Assembly (NCBI GenBank): GCA_029204225.1
Contig: CM055113.1
Coordinates: forward strand, 945,973 to 1,009,972
Source: Diphasiastrum complanatum
Taxonomy: Eukaryota > Streptophyta > Lycopodiopsida > Lycopodiales > Lycopodiaceae
Direction: 5' to 3'
Length of the DNA: 64,000 nucleotides
Under the pieces are notes generated by a model. The model searched no databases. It was not told where the DNA came from and saw nothing but the letters and a program-made list of their open reading frames with translations. Position numbers and translations under genes: made by a program. Below are positions 1-13,767 of the stretch, piece by piece. The first letter of the stretch is position 1. Each line of letters begins with the position of its first letter.

Positions 1-587
1 CAGCACAGACTTAATTGAAGCAAGATGGATTGAAATTCGGATTTTCCAATTGATAGCAGAGCTGGTGCTTGCACTCGAATCCATATTGCTCGACAAATTT
101 GAAAGATAGAAAGCAAGAGCAATAGTAAACGTTAGAACTAGTGAGCGATGGAAAGCGAGAGCAAGTAAGCATAAAAGAGTGAGGGTAAAAAGAAAGTGTA
201 AGGTGAAAATAGAAAGTAACAGTGTTAAACGATGATACAATGGAGACGATGATCACATGGCAACTTGATTTGACACCTGTCAAATCCATATATAAAAGGC
301 GGTATCTTTACCGATTTTTGAGACGACTAAAAGATAATCTTAATTATATTAAGACCATTAAAATTTAAAATATCACATCTAGGGACATAAATATGAACGA
401 GATATGGTAACACGTGTGAGCGTAAACATTTAATAAAAAGGGTTTACCAAATCCAAAAATTAAATAATGAGTAAAATAATAAATAACAAATAAGTAATAA
501 ATATATAAATCAAAGAAAAAAAAATTAGGAGTAGATCGTCGAAAGATACTCAAAAGATTATCGAAAGATTTTTTTCTCGAAATCCTT
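1..587 (-). other. 3' non-coding flank of the gypsy element
   Basis: This AT-rich stretch lies downstream of the integrase stop (about 588) when read on the minus strand. I see no conserved protein motif. It should hold the end of the gypsy internal region and perhaps the start of its 3' LTR, but no piece matches the putative 5' LTR at 6894-9789, so the 3' LTR probably lies outside the window or has diverged. Confidence 0.3.
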
Positions 588-1399
588 TGTTAAAGATAAT
601 ATTTCTTCAGTCTGGAACTGTTAATACGTGTTAGCAATAATTCACCTTCCAATGACTGAAGCTGGACATAACCATTTTCAAATACTTCAATTACCTTGTA
701 TGGTCCCATCCACCTCATATGTAGCTTTTTAGAAAATTTCTGATGTCGACTGTCGTAGATCAAAGCATAATCATCAATCTTAAGATCAATAGTCTTGATA
801 TGAGTATCATGTTTTTTCTTTCGCTGTTCCTAAATTTTCTCTATAACATCCTTCGAATTGTTTCGATCTTCGGACAGTTCTTCAATAGTCAGCAACCTTT
901 CATTGATACAATATGTATCTATTCGTTATGCTTGTATACGAAAAATGGGCACTTCAAATTCAATCGACAAAATTGGATACATACCATATGTAAGAAAATA
1001 AGAAGTCTGTTTCATTGTAATCTTCTCCATGTTTCTATATGCCCAGAGTACTGAGAGTAGCTTTTTATCCCAGTTTGTAGCATGTGCAACAATGATCTTA
1101 TTCAGGATCTTACATAGTATTCCATTCGCTCTCTCAGTCAACCCATTTCCTTTCGGATAATAAGGGGTCTTCTTTTTGTGTTTAATCAGAAAATAAGTAG
1201 TCAGTAGTCCAATTGTATCATTAAGAAAATGAGTACCACGATCACTGACTAACTTAAGAGGACAACCATAATGTGTGATAATAGATTTGAATAAAAAAAA
1301 TGCGATAGTTTTCGCATCCTTTCGTTTTGTCGCTTCCGCTTCAACATTATTTGTTGCATAATCCATCGCAACCAAAATATATACACTTAGTGTGTTGAG
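588..1399 (-). pseudogene. Ty3/gypsy integrase core and C-terminal domain, broken
   Basis: Read on the minus strand this is the catalytic core and tail of a gypsy integrase, the enzyme that joins element cDNA to chromosomal DNA. Visible are MDYAT (first catalytic Asp region), VSDRGTHFLND (second Asp) and YYPKGNGLTERANG with the catalytic Glu, then WAYR typical of this family. After an in-frame TAA near 926 and a TAG near 829 the frame continues to RWMGPYKVIEVFENG, the GPY/F-type C-terminal domain, and stops at about 588. No chromodomain is seen, which argues against a chromovirus. The 5' part of the integrase is separated from this piece by the solo LTR at 1400-2046. The family assignment is sound; the copy is dead. 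Confidence 0.8.
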
Positions 1400-2046
1400 T
1401 GTGAAAAATACAGATCCTAAGTGGATCTAAACTCCAAGATCATTGGCTTGAATGCTTGCACTCCAAACTACATAAGCTAGGAATTGGCAACACATTCTAT
1501 GCTACCTAGAATGCAAAGAACTTGATCAAAAAGCATTTATCACAAATGGAAACTTCCATAAACATCAAGTGCGGCCCAAAATAGCATTATACAGTCCATA
1601 ATACATCAGCCTACCACTTTTGGAAAGCACCTAAGATCATACACACAAAGCTTGAACTCAATCACTACACAATGCCAACAATGGAAGGAGAACCCAATAG
1701 AAAAATCTCTCATTAAGCAAATGAATACAATGGATCTGCTCCAACCTGTTTCTCCACGGCCTACCTGCTATATATAGCTGAGAGAGATGACTCTCTCTCC
1801 TCTCTCTAGACCCTCCTTACCTAAAATATGCCCTATATAGGTAAAATTGGCATATATGTCCAAAATACATGAAAATGGACTCATTTCGAAGGTCTTGAAG
1901 TTTGACACTTCTTCATACTGAAAAAATACACTTACTAAAAATATCTAGACCTGTTTCACACGTGTGAAAAGTCAGATCCTAAACTATGTGCCATTTTTAG
2001 CAATTTTGGCCTAAAACTAGACAAGGAAATGTTGACAATTTTCACA
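1400..2046 (-). mobile_element. Solo copia LTR, family A, with TTGAG target duplication
   Basis: The reverse complement of this 647-bp block aligns end to end with the LTRs of element A (34679-35333 and 40455-41109). It starts TGTGAAAATTG and ends TTTTTCACA in LTR sense. It is flanked by identical 5-bp repeats TTGAG at 1395-1399 and 2047-2051. No internal region is present, so it is a solo LTR left by recombination between two LTRs. It splits the integrase of the minus-strand gypsy element. It carries the 16-bp palindrome centred on CACGTG at 1954-1969 and differs from the element A LTRs at many sites, so it belongs to an older or different subfamily. Confidence 0.93.
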
Positions 2047-2510
2047 TTGAGTTACTGGCTTTATTAGACCAACAAAGTCAATCCCTCACTTTTCAAATGG
2101 TGCAAGTGGTATGATTGGCATCAATGGCCAATTCATAGATTTGGTTGATTTTCTACATCTTTGGCATGGATCACAAGATCAGATATAATTAGCACCTTTT
2201 TGAACTGATGATCTGTACCGAGCTTATACAGAACATTGTGAATAATAATATAACGAGCTACTTTGTATTGAAATATTGTCTTCTTCTCCAAGTCATACCC
2301 ATCAGAATATATCTGATCTTTGAGATAAATAATAATATCAGAATATAAAGAATTCGTAGAAGATATCTCGAATAAATTTTCATTTGGAAAGTCATCATTT
2401 AATGGTTTTTCAATCCTTCCCATGCTAAGTCGTGAAAGATAATCAACATTAGTATGATATTTTTCTTGAGAAAACTCAGCTTGATAAGTGAACTCTTGTA
2501 GCAACAAAAT
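2047..2510 (-). pseudogene. Gypsy RNase H end and integrase N-terminal zinc region
   Basis: This segment continues the pol reading of the gypsy element on the minus strand. The frame LLLQEFTYQAEFSQEKYHTN followed by VDYLSRL is the classic end of the gypsy RNase H/connection (LQEF..... N.VADALSR in relatives). Further on comes the spacer and the remains of the integrase zinc-binding module, ending near HAKDVENQPNL with a frameshift after it. The TAG at 2511-2513 just before LLLQEF stands where relatives usually have Trp. Decayed but clearly assignable. Confidence 0.72.
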
Positions 2511-3685
2511 CTAGTGAGCAATTCGGCCAAATAAATCAGATTTATTAACAAGATACTTCAAAGCATAATGATCAATATGGAATATAAAAGCATATCCCAG
2601 CAAATAATGCCAAAATTTCTTTACTGGAAAAATTATTCCAAGTGTTTTCCTTTCTATTGCCGAATATTTTTTCTCCGAGGAACTAAGCTGGCGACTAGCA
2701 TAATATATTAGATGATCTTTCTTTTGTTCGTCCTTCTGGCTCAAACAGACACCAATAGCAAATGCTGAAACATCAACATAACTATGAAATAGTATCATCC
2801 AATTAGGCGGTCTCATAATTGGAGCATTAATCAGCCTCTGCTTAAGTTCTTCGAATGCTTTCTGTTGTTTTGCTGTCCAAATATAAGCAACTTGCTTCTT
2901 GAATAACTATGTAAGGGCAGTAGCAAAATAGGCATGATTCTAGATAAATCTTCGATAATAACCAGCATGTCCTAAGAAACCTCTTAGTTCTCGTAGATTG
3001 GTTGGTATCAACAGTTTTTTTATGACTTTGACTTTATCTTTCTCAACTTTAATTTCTCTGTTGGATATTCTATGCCCCAAAACTATACCTTCTCTCATAC
3101 CAAAAAAACATTTTTTGAGATGAAGGGACAAACAAGTGTCTCGACACCTCTACAATGTAAGTTTCAATTTTTGAATATGAGACTTGATATTACTATAAAC
3201 TAGAAATCATCAATGAAAATTTTGAGAAATATTCTTAGGAACACAGCAAAAATTAGCATTATTATTCTCTAGAAAGTAGCTGGTGCATTGCAAAGACCAA
3301 AGGGCATTCTATTGTAGGCATAAGTGCCCCAATCAGTAGTAAACGTGGTCTTTGGTCGATCCTCCTTCCTTACTCCAACTTGATTATAGCCAGAGAAGCC
3401 ATCACAGAAACTGTAATGTTCTTGTCCAGCAACTTGGTCTAGAATGGAATTCGTGAAGGGTAATGGGTGGTGATCTTTCTTAGTAGCAGCATTTAGCTTC
3501 CTGAAATTATGGCAAGTTCGAATCTTGCTAGTCTTTTTCTTTGGAACTACAACAATGGGAGACACCCATTCACTGCTTAAGACAAAATAGATAATACTTG
3601 CCTTAAGGTGCTTATTGAGTTCATCTTTTACCATAAGAGAGTACTTTGGATTGAGACGATACTATCTCTATCGAACATGAATAGC
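2511..3685 (-). pseudogene. Gypsy reverse transcriptase and RNase H, interrupted by TAG codons
   Basis: Minus-strand pol core. In order: YRLNPKYSLMVKDELNK (RT entry region), WVSPIVVVPKK, IRTCHNFRKLN, HHPLPFTNSILDQ, YSFCDGFSGYNQV (RT catalytic Asp region), RMPFGLCNAPATF, a degenerate FIDDF where YVDD-type residues belong, LGHRIS, LRGFLGHAGYYRRFI, then RNase H with LSSSEKKYSAIERKTLGI. The DHHPLPF and GLCNAPATF wording resembles Tat/Athila-type plant elements, in keeping with the Asp-type PBS. In-frame TAG codons occur at 3668, 3662, 3269, 3200, 3150, 2940, 2907 and 2511, and there is at least one frameshift near 3165. Non-functional. Confidence 0.82.
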
Positions 3686-4267
3686 ATCTTCTTTAAGATC
3701 ACTGCGGTGCTCGCCAAATTCTGCAAGAATTCCCTTCAAGTCTTCGAGCGACCATGCAAATACATCTTGGTATTCTTTCAATAGCTCAGTAAATTTTGTT
3801 GATTCTGTCTCTTCAAGGACTTGGAAACATGCACAAATTTTCCAGATTCAATTTCAATTAGCGGTAGTAGAATCTAGTAAGATAATACCATCCGTCATGC
3901 TGGCCTGGATATGGCAATGAATTTTGCGTATGGCTGACTCCACGAATTTATTCTTGTTGTTAGTCTGGTCTTTATTTCCAGATTCTTGCTTGGATTCGTC
4001 AAATTCGTCATCTGTATCTTCATCATCTACATTCAAATTTTTAAAATTTTGGTCTACAGCTTCTGATTCACTTATATCAGCATCTGCATTGTAGACATCG
4101 AAGAATTCTTCTTCGTCATCCGATAAATCATTATTCTCATAGCATTCGAAATAATTTACTTCGATGTCTGATGCATTCAAGAATATATTAAGGTCATGAG
4201 AAGAATATTTTGAAGTGAAACTGGTGTCGGACATAGGAGTTTCACCTTCATATCTATCACGACTCTA
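3686..4267 (-). pseudogene. Acidic linker between gypsy protease and RT
   Basis: The reading frame on the minus strand encodes a very acidic stretch (runs such as NDLSDDEEEFFDVYNADAD and DDEDTDDEFDESKQ) and then HCHIQASMTDGIILLD. It lies between the protease and the RT of the gypsy element. Just downstream the frame shifts into ESGKFVHVSKSL and KEYQDVFAWS, the standard lead-in to gypsy RT. I assign no enzymatic role. It is in frame with the protease through TAG codons at 4265-4267 and 4340-4342. Confidence 0.55.
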
Positions 4268-4990
4268 GGTGATAATCTGTTCTTCTGGCTTTCCACGAAT
4301 AGTTGTTTCGCCAGTTTGGAATCTTAATTCTTTGGACTTCTAGTAGTGTACACTTGTGTTAGCCTGATAAAGCCACAATCGTCCAATTAAAACAGAGTAA
4401 GATGACAAACCAAGTGGTTTGATAACAATAGAGTTCATTGTAAAAGGCTTGGCTTGAATGTATATAGTCACGTCCTTCAGTCCACCAACAGGTTTTCTTT
4501 GTGTCAAATTAGCCAACTTGATATTTCTTTGGGTTGGTTGAATATTAGTCAAACCCAAGGCATGAGCAGTGTCTTCAGTTATTATCTTGACACTCGAACC
4601 TGAATCAATCGGCACCTTATTGATTAAGCATCCAATAATTGTGATATCAATTTCTGGTGCGCCAAGGTCTCCTAAATCAATAGATAATACTCCAACATCT
4701 GAGAGAAAAAAAATTTTCTTCGTCTTAGAGACAAATAGAACTTTTAACTGTTTATGATAATAATTGTTATTTGCCAACAATTGCTCAAAAATTATATTCG
4801 GACGAAGTGAACCAATATCAGTTATAATGTCATAATCTTTCATCTTCACTTTCGAGATAGGCTTGTAACTAGTGGCATCCGAAAGTTTAGTCTTCGTGAT
4901 TTTCACGTCCCCTTCCTCAAAGGTGACTTTCTTATCTGCAGCGGTTGTTTGTAATTTGGAATTGATAATTTCTTTTGCTTCCGCAAAAAT
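4268..4990 (-). pseudogene. Gypsy aspartic protease
   Basis: Minus-strand frame with the retroviral-type protease signature VPIDSGSSVKIITEDTAHALG. The DSG triad is preceded by ITIIGCLINK and followed by RKPVGGLKDVTIYIQAKPF and YSVLIGRLWLYQ, matching the flap and the LIGR(P/L)WL end of plant gypsy proteases. Protease would cleave the Gag-Pol precursor inside the particle. The frame is open from about 4990 to 4343, where a TAG follows SVHY. Upstream a one-base shift near 5010 joins it to the gag side. Confidence 0.8.
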
Positions 4991-5204
4991 ATCCTCGAGA
5001 ATAACTTAGCTGCATCACGATCGTAATCCAGATCAGCAATGAAATCTTCCTTCATTATAGACTTGTTCGAAATTCCTTCTTCGAGAAATTTCTCCGCTTC
5101 TTTAAAGATACTTTTGTGTCAGGTTTCGAAGAGCTTTTGCTTCTCGTAATCACTTTAAATAACTTCTCAACATCGCTTGGCCAAGATTGGTCAATTTTCT
5201 TTGT

Positions 5205-5795
5205 CTATTTGGCTTCAATAACATCAACCTTCTGAACAACAGCATCAGCCGAAGATTTTAATTTCGTATTAGCAGCAGCAACAGATGTAGCAATATACTG
5301 GCACTTTGGACGTGGCTTCTGCGATTGTGGACAATTTGGATACTTGTGGCCAGATTCTTTGCATTTCGAGCATAAAGGTAAATCCAATTGATTTTTGTAG
5401 CTGCGGACAATCAAGCAAAAAATGTCATGTTCACCATAGTTATAACAATTTCTTGAAATGGGTTTCGTCGAACTGGTAGACTTAATTACATGACCAACAA
5501 ATTCTGGTGGATTGTGTTTCTTTGGTGCAAACTTAGGTTTGCCTTATTGGGCAATTGTTGTGGTACCTTGAACATAATTGGTAGTCGCATCATCTTGAAA
5601 TATAAAGAGCACTTCCAGAGAAGGACCTTTGACATACTTTACATTCACAGATCTACAATCTTCTTTAGAATGTCCTGATATACCACATTTGGTACACCAT
5701 ATTCCTGAGTTTGAAGAAGAAGCCTTCGGTCTCTTGTCTGCAACTTCTGAAATTAGAACTTTCCGATCGTTGAATTTTTTATTAAGATCACCCAT
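5205..5795 (-). pseudogene. Gypsy gag nucleocapsid region with three zinc knuckles
   Basis: On the minus strand a basic region holds WCTKCGISGHSKEDC (an intact CX2CX4HX4C knuckle, about 5650-5700), then after a TAA at 5544 a degenerate NCYNYGEHDIFCLIV (second Cys replaced by Tyr, third ligand region altered), then LCSKCKESGHKYPNCPQ (intact, about 5325-5375). Zinc knuckles of this kind bind genomic RNA in Gag. Three in one Gag is more than the one or two usual for plant gypsy elements. A TAG at 5205-5207 interrupts the frame toward the protease. Confidence 0.75.
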
Positions 5796-6734
5796 ATTAC
5801 TTTTCCAAGGCTTTTCAACTTTAGAGGTCGCAGACTTGTCCTCAGTGGTCTTGCTGTCTTTTTTTTGTTTGGACTTTTATTTTTTCCTTCAATTTGCATC
5901 ATCAGTTTTTATATCTAATGAATCACTGAAATCATACTCGAAACTGGAACTTAAACTAGATTCAGATTAAGATTCGTCTTCACTGTTACTAGAGTCATGC
6001 TTAGACTTTCGAGTACGTCTGGTAGAACGTCTTTTGCATGATAACTTGGAAGTCTCATAGTTTTTAGCACTTGCTATGACTACTGATAAAGAAGTCATAT
6101 CTCCTTGTCTACAGTACCGATCAACTTTCGGTGGTAAATATGCCAAAAGCCACTCGACCTGCATCACGACATGGTACACACCAGTTAATTTTCCAATTAG
6201 ATTCTTTACTTTTTGTGTGTACCTTCGAAGAGATTCTTTACTCTTCTTCTGCACATTGTTGAGTCATCCGAGAACTTTGGATGAATAACCAATTTTCTTA
6301 AATTGGTCCAGTAATGCATCTTTTAGCAGTAACCATGTAGCTACACATCATGATTCAACTTGGTTGTACCATATGCACGCTTGCTTTATCAGAAGATCAT
6401 GGAAGATCCACAGCTTGTCAGCATCAATACCTTCGTTGTTCGAGTTAGCAACTGATTCGAACTGTAAAACATAGCTGTCAACATTATCTGAAGATGTTCC
6501 TTTCAATTAATCATATTTGATCTTCGAGATTGAAGTGAAACGAGGACCAGGGCCTTTCATAATCGGTTCAGGTTTAGGTTCAGGCTCCGGCTCTGGATCA
6601 AGATCTAGACTTACAATGTTACAACCTGATTCAGCTACAGTAGAAGCTTCAAGATGAAGATTTTCAGGTAAATTTTTAGGATTAGAGATTATCAAAAAAA
6701 GTTTTGTTAAAATTCTAGAAAGGTGAATCTCCAC
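5796..6734 (-). pseudogene. Gypsy gag capsid domain
   Basis: Minus-strand frames reassemble a retrotransposon Gag domain in pieces: DADKLWIFHDLLIKQACIWY, then VATWLLLKDALLDQFKK, then KESLRRYTQKVKNLIGKL and VEWLLAYLPPKVDRY, followed by a Lys/Arg-rich tail with SKHDSSNSEDES. Gag builds the virus-like particle. The N-terminal part includes a Glu-Pro repeat (PEPEPEPKPEP, about 6570-6600). Several TGA and TAA codons and frameshifts break it. The order gag-protease-RT-RNase H-integrase confirms Ty3/gypsy. Confidence 0.7.
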
Positions 6735-6870
6735 TTTGCAAAGATTCCTGCAGACTTTTGAAGAAATCGTCGCAAAGTTTTCAATATCTTTCTAGTCGAT
6801 GAGTAGCTCTATCTGACATACACTGAGGATGGAGATGGAGTTGTCAGTAAGTATCAACTTTATTTGGCTA

Positions 6871-6888
6871 TCCCCAGCAACGGCGCCA
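6871..6888 (-). promoter_or_regulatory. Primer-binding site, tRNA-Asp type
   Basis: The minus strand reads TGGCGCCGTTGCTGGGGA, one base different from the TGGCGCCGTTGCCGGGGA used by Athila/Tat-like plant gypsy elements and complementary to the 3' end of tRNA-Asp. It lies 5 bases inside the putative LTR edge and upstream of gag in minus orientation, exactly where minus-strand cDNA priming should occur. Confidence 0.8.
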
Positions 6889-6893
6889 AAAAT

Positions 6894-9789
<2,896 letters not shown>

Positions 9790-11326
9790 CGCACCCGCTC
9801 GAGCTTCCACTGACTAACCTCTCGATTTCCAATAAAATGGTCATAGCAAACAATACTTCAATAGTTTCAATAACTTCACACATCTAAGAATGGAAAAAAC
9901 ACTCAATTACATTAACAAGAGCTTACGTTTGTAAGTTCCAAGCAAGTATGGGATTCAAACTATAAAATATCATACAATGATATAGCTCAATGCTAGCATC
10001 GTAAAAACAATCCGATCATGCTTACCAAATCACTTGCATTCAACAACATTTCTTGCATTCTATCCAAAACCGTCTAATAACTCTTTACCATGTGTAACAT
10101 GATTTAAAATTCACACGCACACATTCTATCACGTAATAACAAGAAATAGCATGTCACTAAAGATACATCCATCATACCCATAACCGACATGCTATATAAC
10201 ATACCCATAACTGACATTCTATATAACAGTATTAAGATCCAAATAAGTTACCTTAATGGTGAACTAGAAAAACGGTTTTGGATAGTCATGAACACCGATT
10301 TGCAAGAGTTATGATTTCGAAATGTATGTAAAAAATAGGTGATTTACTGCCCACAGTAGCTCGCCAGTCTTGAGTAGAGGCTTGCTCACAATAATGGGAC
10401 AACAAATTTTCTCATAGCCAATGCTTGGAATGAGCTATAGGCAGCACTGGTTTGGACCAAAGGTTGAGCATGATTCTGCTCTTTGGAATAGCTCCGAGTA
10501 TGGAAGATTGTCTTCATATATGCAATTGGCAGCAGTGAATTCGGCTCTCTAGAATTAGTGATCCATAGCAAAGAAAATTAGTGATAAGTCAGAGCTGCAT
10601 TGATAGTTGGAGAGTGTGGGAAGTCTCAAATAGTAAGTTTATATTCTCTCTTGAATGTGATAGAATGTTTTTATAGTAGGCTCCTCATGCATTAGCAATA
10701 GCTCAGGTCCTCTTAGTAGAAATGTGTTTGATCTTTGCGACTGACCTCTGCCACAAAATTGGCTTGAGGATTGGCAACATGACTCCTCCTTTCAAGTGTG
10801 ACGGGTTGCAGAATAAAGTTTTCAATGAATAGACTCCTCTGTCAACATTGTAAGTTGATAGATAGGCACAAACCCAAAGAAAGTGTTCCTTGAAACTTCA
10901 GATGTACTTCTCAGAAATCAATGAAGTGTGGATATGGATATGACCTGGAAGGACTTTGTCTCTCTCACATGCTAGAACTTTGAATCTCTATAGGAGGCAT
11001 CCATAACCTTTCCTCAATCCATAAGAAAACTTATCATTGCAATTTCACAAGAAAGAGACCTCTTTCCAAAGGCAACTAGGAAGGGAACCTAAGCAAACTC
11101 TGATATATTCTACACACTTCCATTCAAACTCATATTAGACATCATTTTGATATTTACGTGTTAACACCTATTTTCTATTGAGAAAATATGCAAGACCTAT
11201 GAAGATCCCTTTATAGAAAGAGTTCTAAAAAGTTCTCAAAGGAAAATGATGGATTAACATACATACCCAAAACACACTAAACACTCCCTTCACCAACCAA
11301 TGCCTCCAGTCAAAGAATGCATGTCG
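9790..11326. other. No recognisable gene, AT-rich spacer
   Basis: About 1.5 kb with no conserved motif that I can name. A short tandem near 10170-10227 repeats an ACCCATAACYGACATNCTATATAACA unit twice. A 61-codon minus frame at 10386-10571 matches nothing I recognise. Confidence 0.5.
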
Positions 11327-11568
11327 CTATGGATAACTTACAACCATTGCATGTGATATGCCACGAGTTTCTACCAGCATATTAATGACATTTCTAAGTC
11401 TATAATCTATATGCAAGTTGTATACTACCAACTAGACTTGAGAAACTCATATAGCTCGAGTTTCTTCTAGGCCAAATCTGGCATTTACATTATGAAGTAA
11501 CAAACTTACATTGAAAAAACTTTGTAACAAGCCTAAAGTCAAGATAGATGATTTTTCCATTTTTAACA
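11327..11568 (-). repeat. Partial copia LTR, E/F family
   Basis: About 240 bp closely matching the inner part of the LTRs at 18670-19476 and 27481-28034 (shared text such as CTATGGATAACTTACAACC and GCATGTGATATGCCA). In element sense it starts TGTTAAAAATGG, immediately preceded by the purine tract AGGAGGAG (minus strand, 11569-11576), so it is the start of a 3' LTR of a minus-strand copia element whose coding remnant follows. Confidence 0.75.
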
Positions 11569-11762
11569 CTCCTCCTACAAACAATCTATGTTGACTTGAA
11601 CATGGATCTTGGAATTACTCCAAGATTGGCTCTATGCTTGATGAAGAAATTCTTGCTCAAAGTTTGGTGAGCAAATCTGCAATACAAGATGATGTGTCGA
11701 TGTAGATTTCTCCTCCAATGAGCTTCTCTCTCAGGAAGTGATGTGAAACCTCGATGTGTTTG
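11569..11762 (-). pseudogene. Copia RNase H tail, minus strand, part 1
   Basis: Minus-strand translation gives the end of a copia RNase H/pol: a degenerate EIYIDTSSCIADLLTK-like stretch and the SNLGVIPRSMFKS-like tail, nearly identical to the tail at 28035-28230. The coding sequence is interrupted at 11762 by the nested element H and resumes at 14072. Confidence 0.7.
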
Positions 11763-12839
11763 TGTTACATACCTATGTAACTAGCAGTACTTCAGACCCC
11801 TAATAGTACATTTAGTGTTGGGGGCTATATGGCAAGGTACCCTTAGGATTAAGGGTATGTGCCCTTGGATAAGGACAGGCAAGTGACTATACCTTAGTTG
11901 GAGGTATGGGGTCACGTGACCCTTGGATAAGAGGTACCCTTACTATTAAGGGTAGGTGCCTTAGATTAAGGTACTAGTGTCCTTGATTAAGGGCAGGTAG
12001 GTGTCTATGCCTTGGATGGAGGTATGGAACCTAGTGAGGTGTTAGAAAGTCATTGGATGACTATTTTTCTAAACCTTGGGCCTCAACCTTGAACCATATC
12101 ACTTTATTGGTCTAGGACCAAAGTATACTTGCACAACTTGGGCAATGGGACCTAGTAGGAGGGCGCCCTTCTAAAATGTCCATTGAGTTCCCAACTCCCA
12201 CAAGAAAGGCATTCAAAGAGTCATAGGTTATGGAAGGAGTCTCTTGACATTCCATAAGCCTATGGGGGCTCTTGGAGATTCTTTAACTCCCCTAGGCTTC
12301 TCTCTCTCTCATTGGATGAGCATGGAACTCCATAGTGCATTGGAGGGGTCCATGGGCCATCTATATGGGTAGTAGGGCACCCATTGTGAGGGGGAGATCT
12401 CTCTTATTTGCTTGGCTTATGCTCTAGTGTTGCTACTAGTGTGTAGAGTGCTTTCTTGTGGTAGTATGCTTGAGGTTTGGATCTTGCTTATGGTATGGGA
12501 CATAAGTAGGGTTTGGATCTTGAGTATGCTATGGAGTGTTGTGGTATGTTTGTGATTTATTTATGGTTAGCAAGGTGGTGCTAGATAGGTCTTGCTTGGA
12601 GCTTGGATCTAGTTATGGTTGGGTGGTGAATACTTGAGGCCAGCTTGTTATCTATCTTTGTGTTTAAAGAGTAGGGACACAGGTGGAGGAGAGATCCTTG
12701 GAGGCTTGCAGATCCTTACTTGCAGGTGGAGGCATCCTAGCTTGGAGTTGGGAAGCATCTTGAAGCTTGCAGGTTGCTTGGAGGATATTTGGAGGCTCTA
12801 CCTTGGATTTGAAGGACTTCCTCACCTCTACTTGTAAAA
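11763..12839 (+). repeat. 5' LTR of element H, 1077 bp
   Basis: It starts TGTTACATACC after the GTTTG duplication and ends ACTTGTAAAA one base before the PBS. The last 299 bp recur at 13768-14066 with only scattered mismatches. Positions 11830-12010 hold imperfect repeats of a CCCTTGGATAAGG-like unit. The segment 12132-12211 recurs almost exactly inside the hAT gene at 57777-57856. Confidence 0.8.
11909..11922. promoter_or_regulatory. Perfect 14-bp palindrome with CACGTG core
   Basis: GGGTCACGTGACCC, a G-box-centred palindrome in the H LTR. Its flanks differ from the CACACGTGTG motif of the copia LTRs, but the CACGTG core is the same. Such cores are bound by plant bZIP and bHLH factors; binding here is inference. 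Confidence 0.6.
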
Positions 12840-12840
12840 G

Positions 12841-12852
12841 TGGTATCAGAGC
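12841..12852 (+). promoter_or_regulatory. Primer-binding site of element H (initiator tRNA-Met)
   Basis: TGGTATCAGAGC directly after the 5' LTR with one spacer base, complementary to the 3' end of plant initiator tRNA-Met. Confidence 0.85.
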
Positions 12853-12980
12853 TAGACAAAGGATGGTAACCTTTCTAACCTTCTTCAAGTTCTATTAAGA
12901 TCATCAACTAATTTTTTTTTTTTGAGGAAGATTATAGGCTTTTCTAGTTGTAGGAAGCTTGTAGTTGAAGTACCCAATGA

Positions 12981-13194
12981 ATCTAGTTCTCTTTGGAAGA
13001 GAGTAGTGATGCTTATAGAATTGTTTAGGGGCTGATTTTTGATAATGTTAGAGAAGTTTTAAAGTGGGCTTTGGGTTTTTGAAAGTTATCTAGTTCTCTT
13101 TGGAAGAGAGTAGTGATGCTTATAGAATTGTTTAGGGGCTGATTTTTTATAATGTTAGAGAAGTTTTAAAGTGGGCTTTGGGTTTATGAAAGTT
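12981..13194 (+). repeat. Tandem duplication, period 107 bp
   Basis: The unit starting ATCTAGTTCTCTTTGGAAGA at 12981 is repeated from 13088 with only a few changes. It lies in the non-coding internal region of element H. A second, looser repeat pair follows (13320-13450 and 13500-13625), both containing AATCAGATCTGAAAA. Confidence 0.85.
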
Positions 13195-13767
13195 CTGAAA
13201 AAAGATTTGTGGGATAGGTAGAGGAAGTCTTCCTCTACATACACAAACTTTTTTTGGCAAAAAGATTGATTCTAGCTATGTGTTTTGATCAAAACTAGTG
13301 TTTTTTTTTGCATAAATGAAATGTTTGAAGTTCTGATTTTCATTTTGAAGTTCTATTTTTCAGACCCTGTAAATCTAAAAATCAGATCTGAAAAGTGAAG
13401 TTTTCATTCAAACTTCATTAGTTACACCTTTCTATCTCCTAGTTTCATGAAGATGACAATGTAGGAAGGGAATGGTAGTGTAACTTTGTGCATAAAACAA
13501 GTTTTGAAATTCTGTTTTTTGTCATTTTGAAGTTCTGATTTTCAGACCTATAAATCTGAAAATCAGATCTGAAAATTGAAGTTTTCATAAAGCTTCATTA
13601 GTTATCCATTTCTAGACAGTAGTTTCTTGGTTTTGGAAATCTAGAATAGTGAGAAATGTAAAAACTTTGGTTGCTTTTGAAATGACAAATAGAATTGGAA
13701 TGGGAATGGAATGGGAACTTTATGTAAACATTAGCTTGGATTAGTTGATTGAAGTTTACATAAAGAT

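Noticed and set aside
12619-12837. Duplicated 72-codon frames at 12619-12837 and 13846-14064 as a repeated small gene
   Set aside because: They are the two copies of the element H LTR end. Their similarity comes from LTR duplication, and the frame has no recognisable motif.
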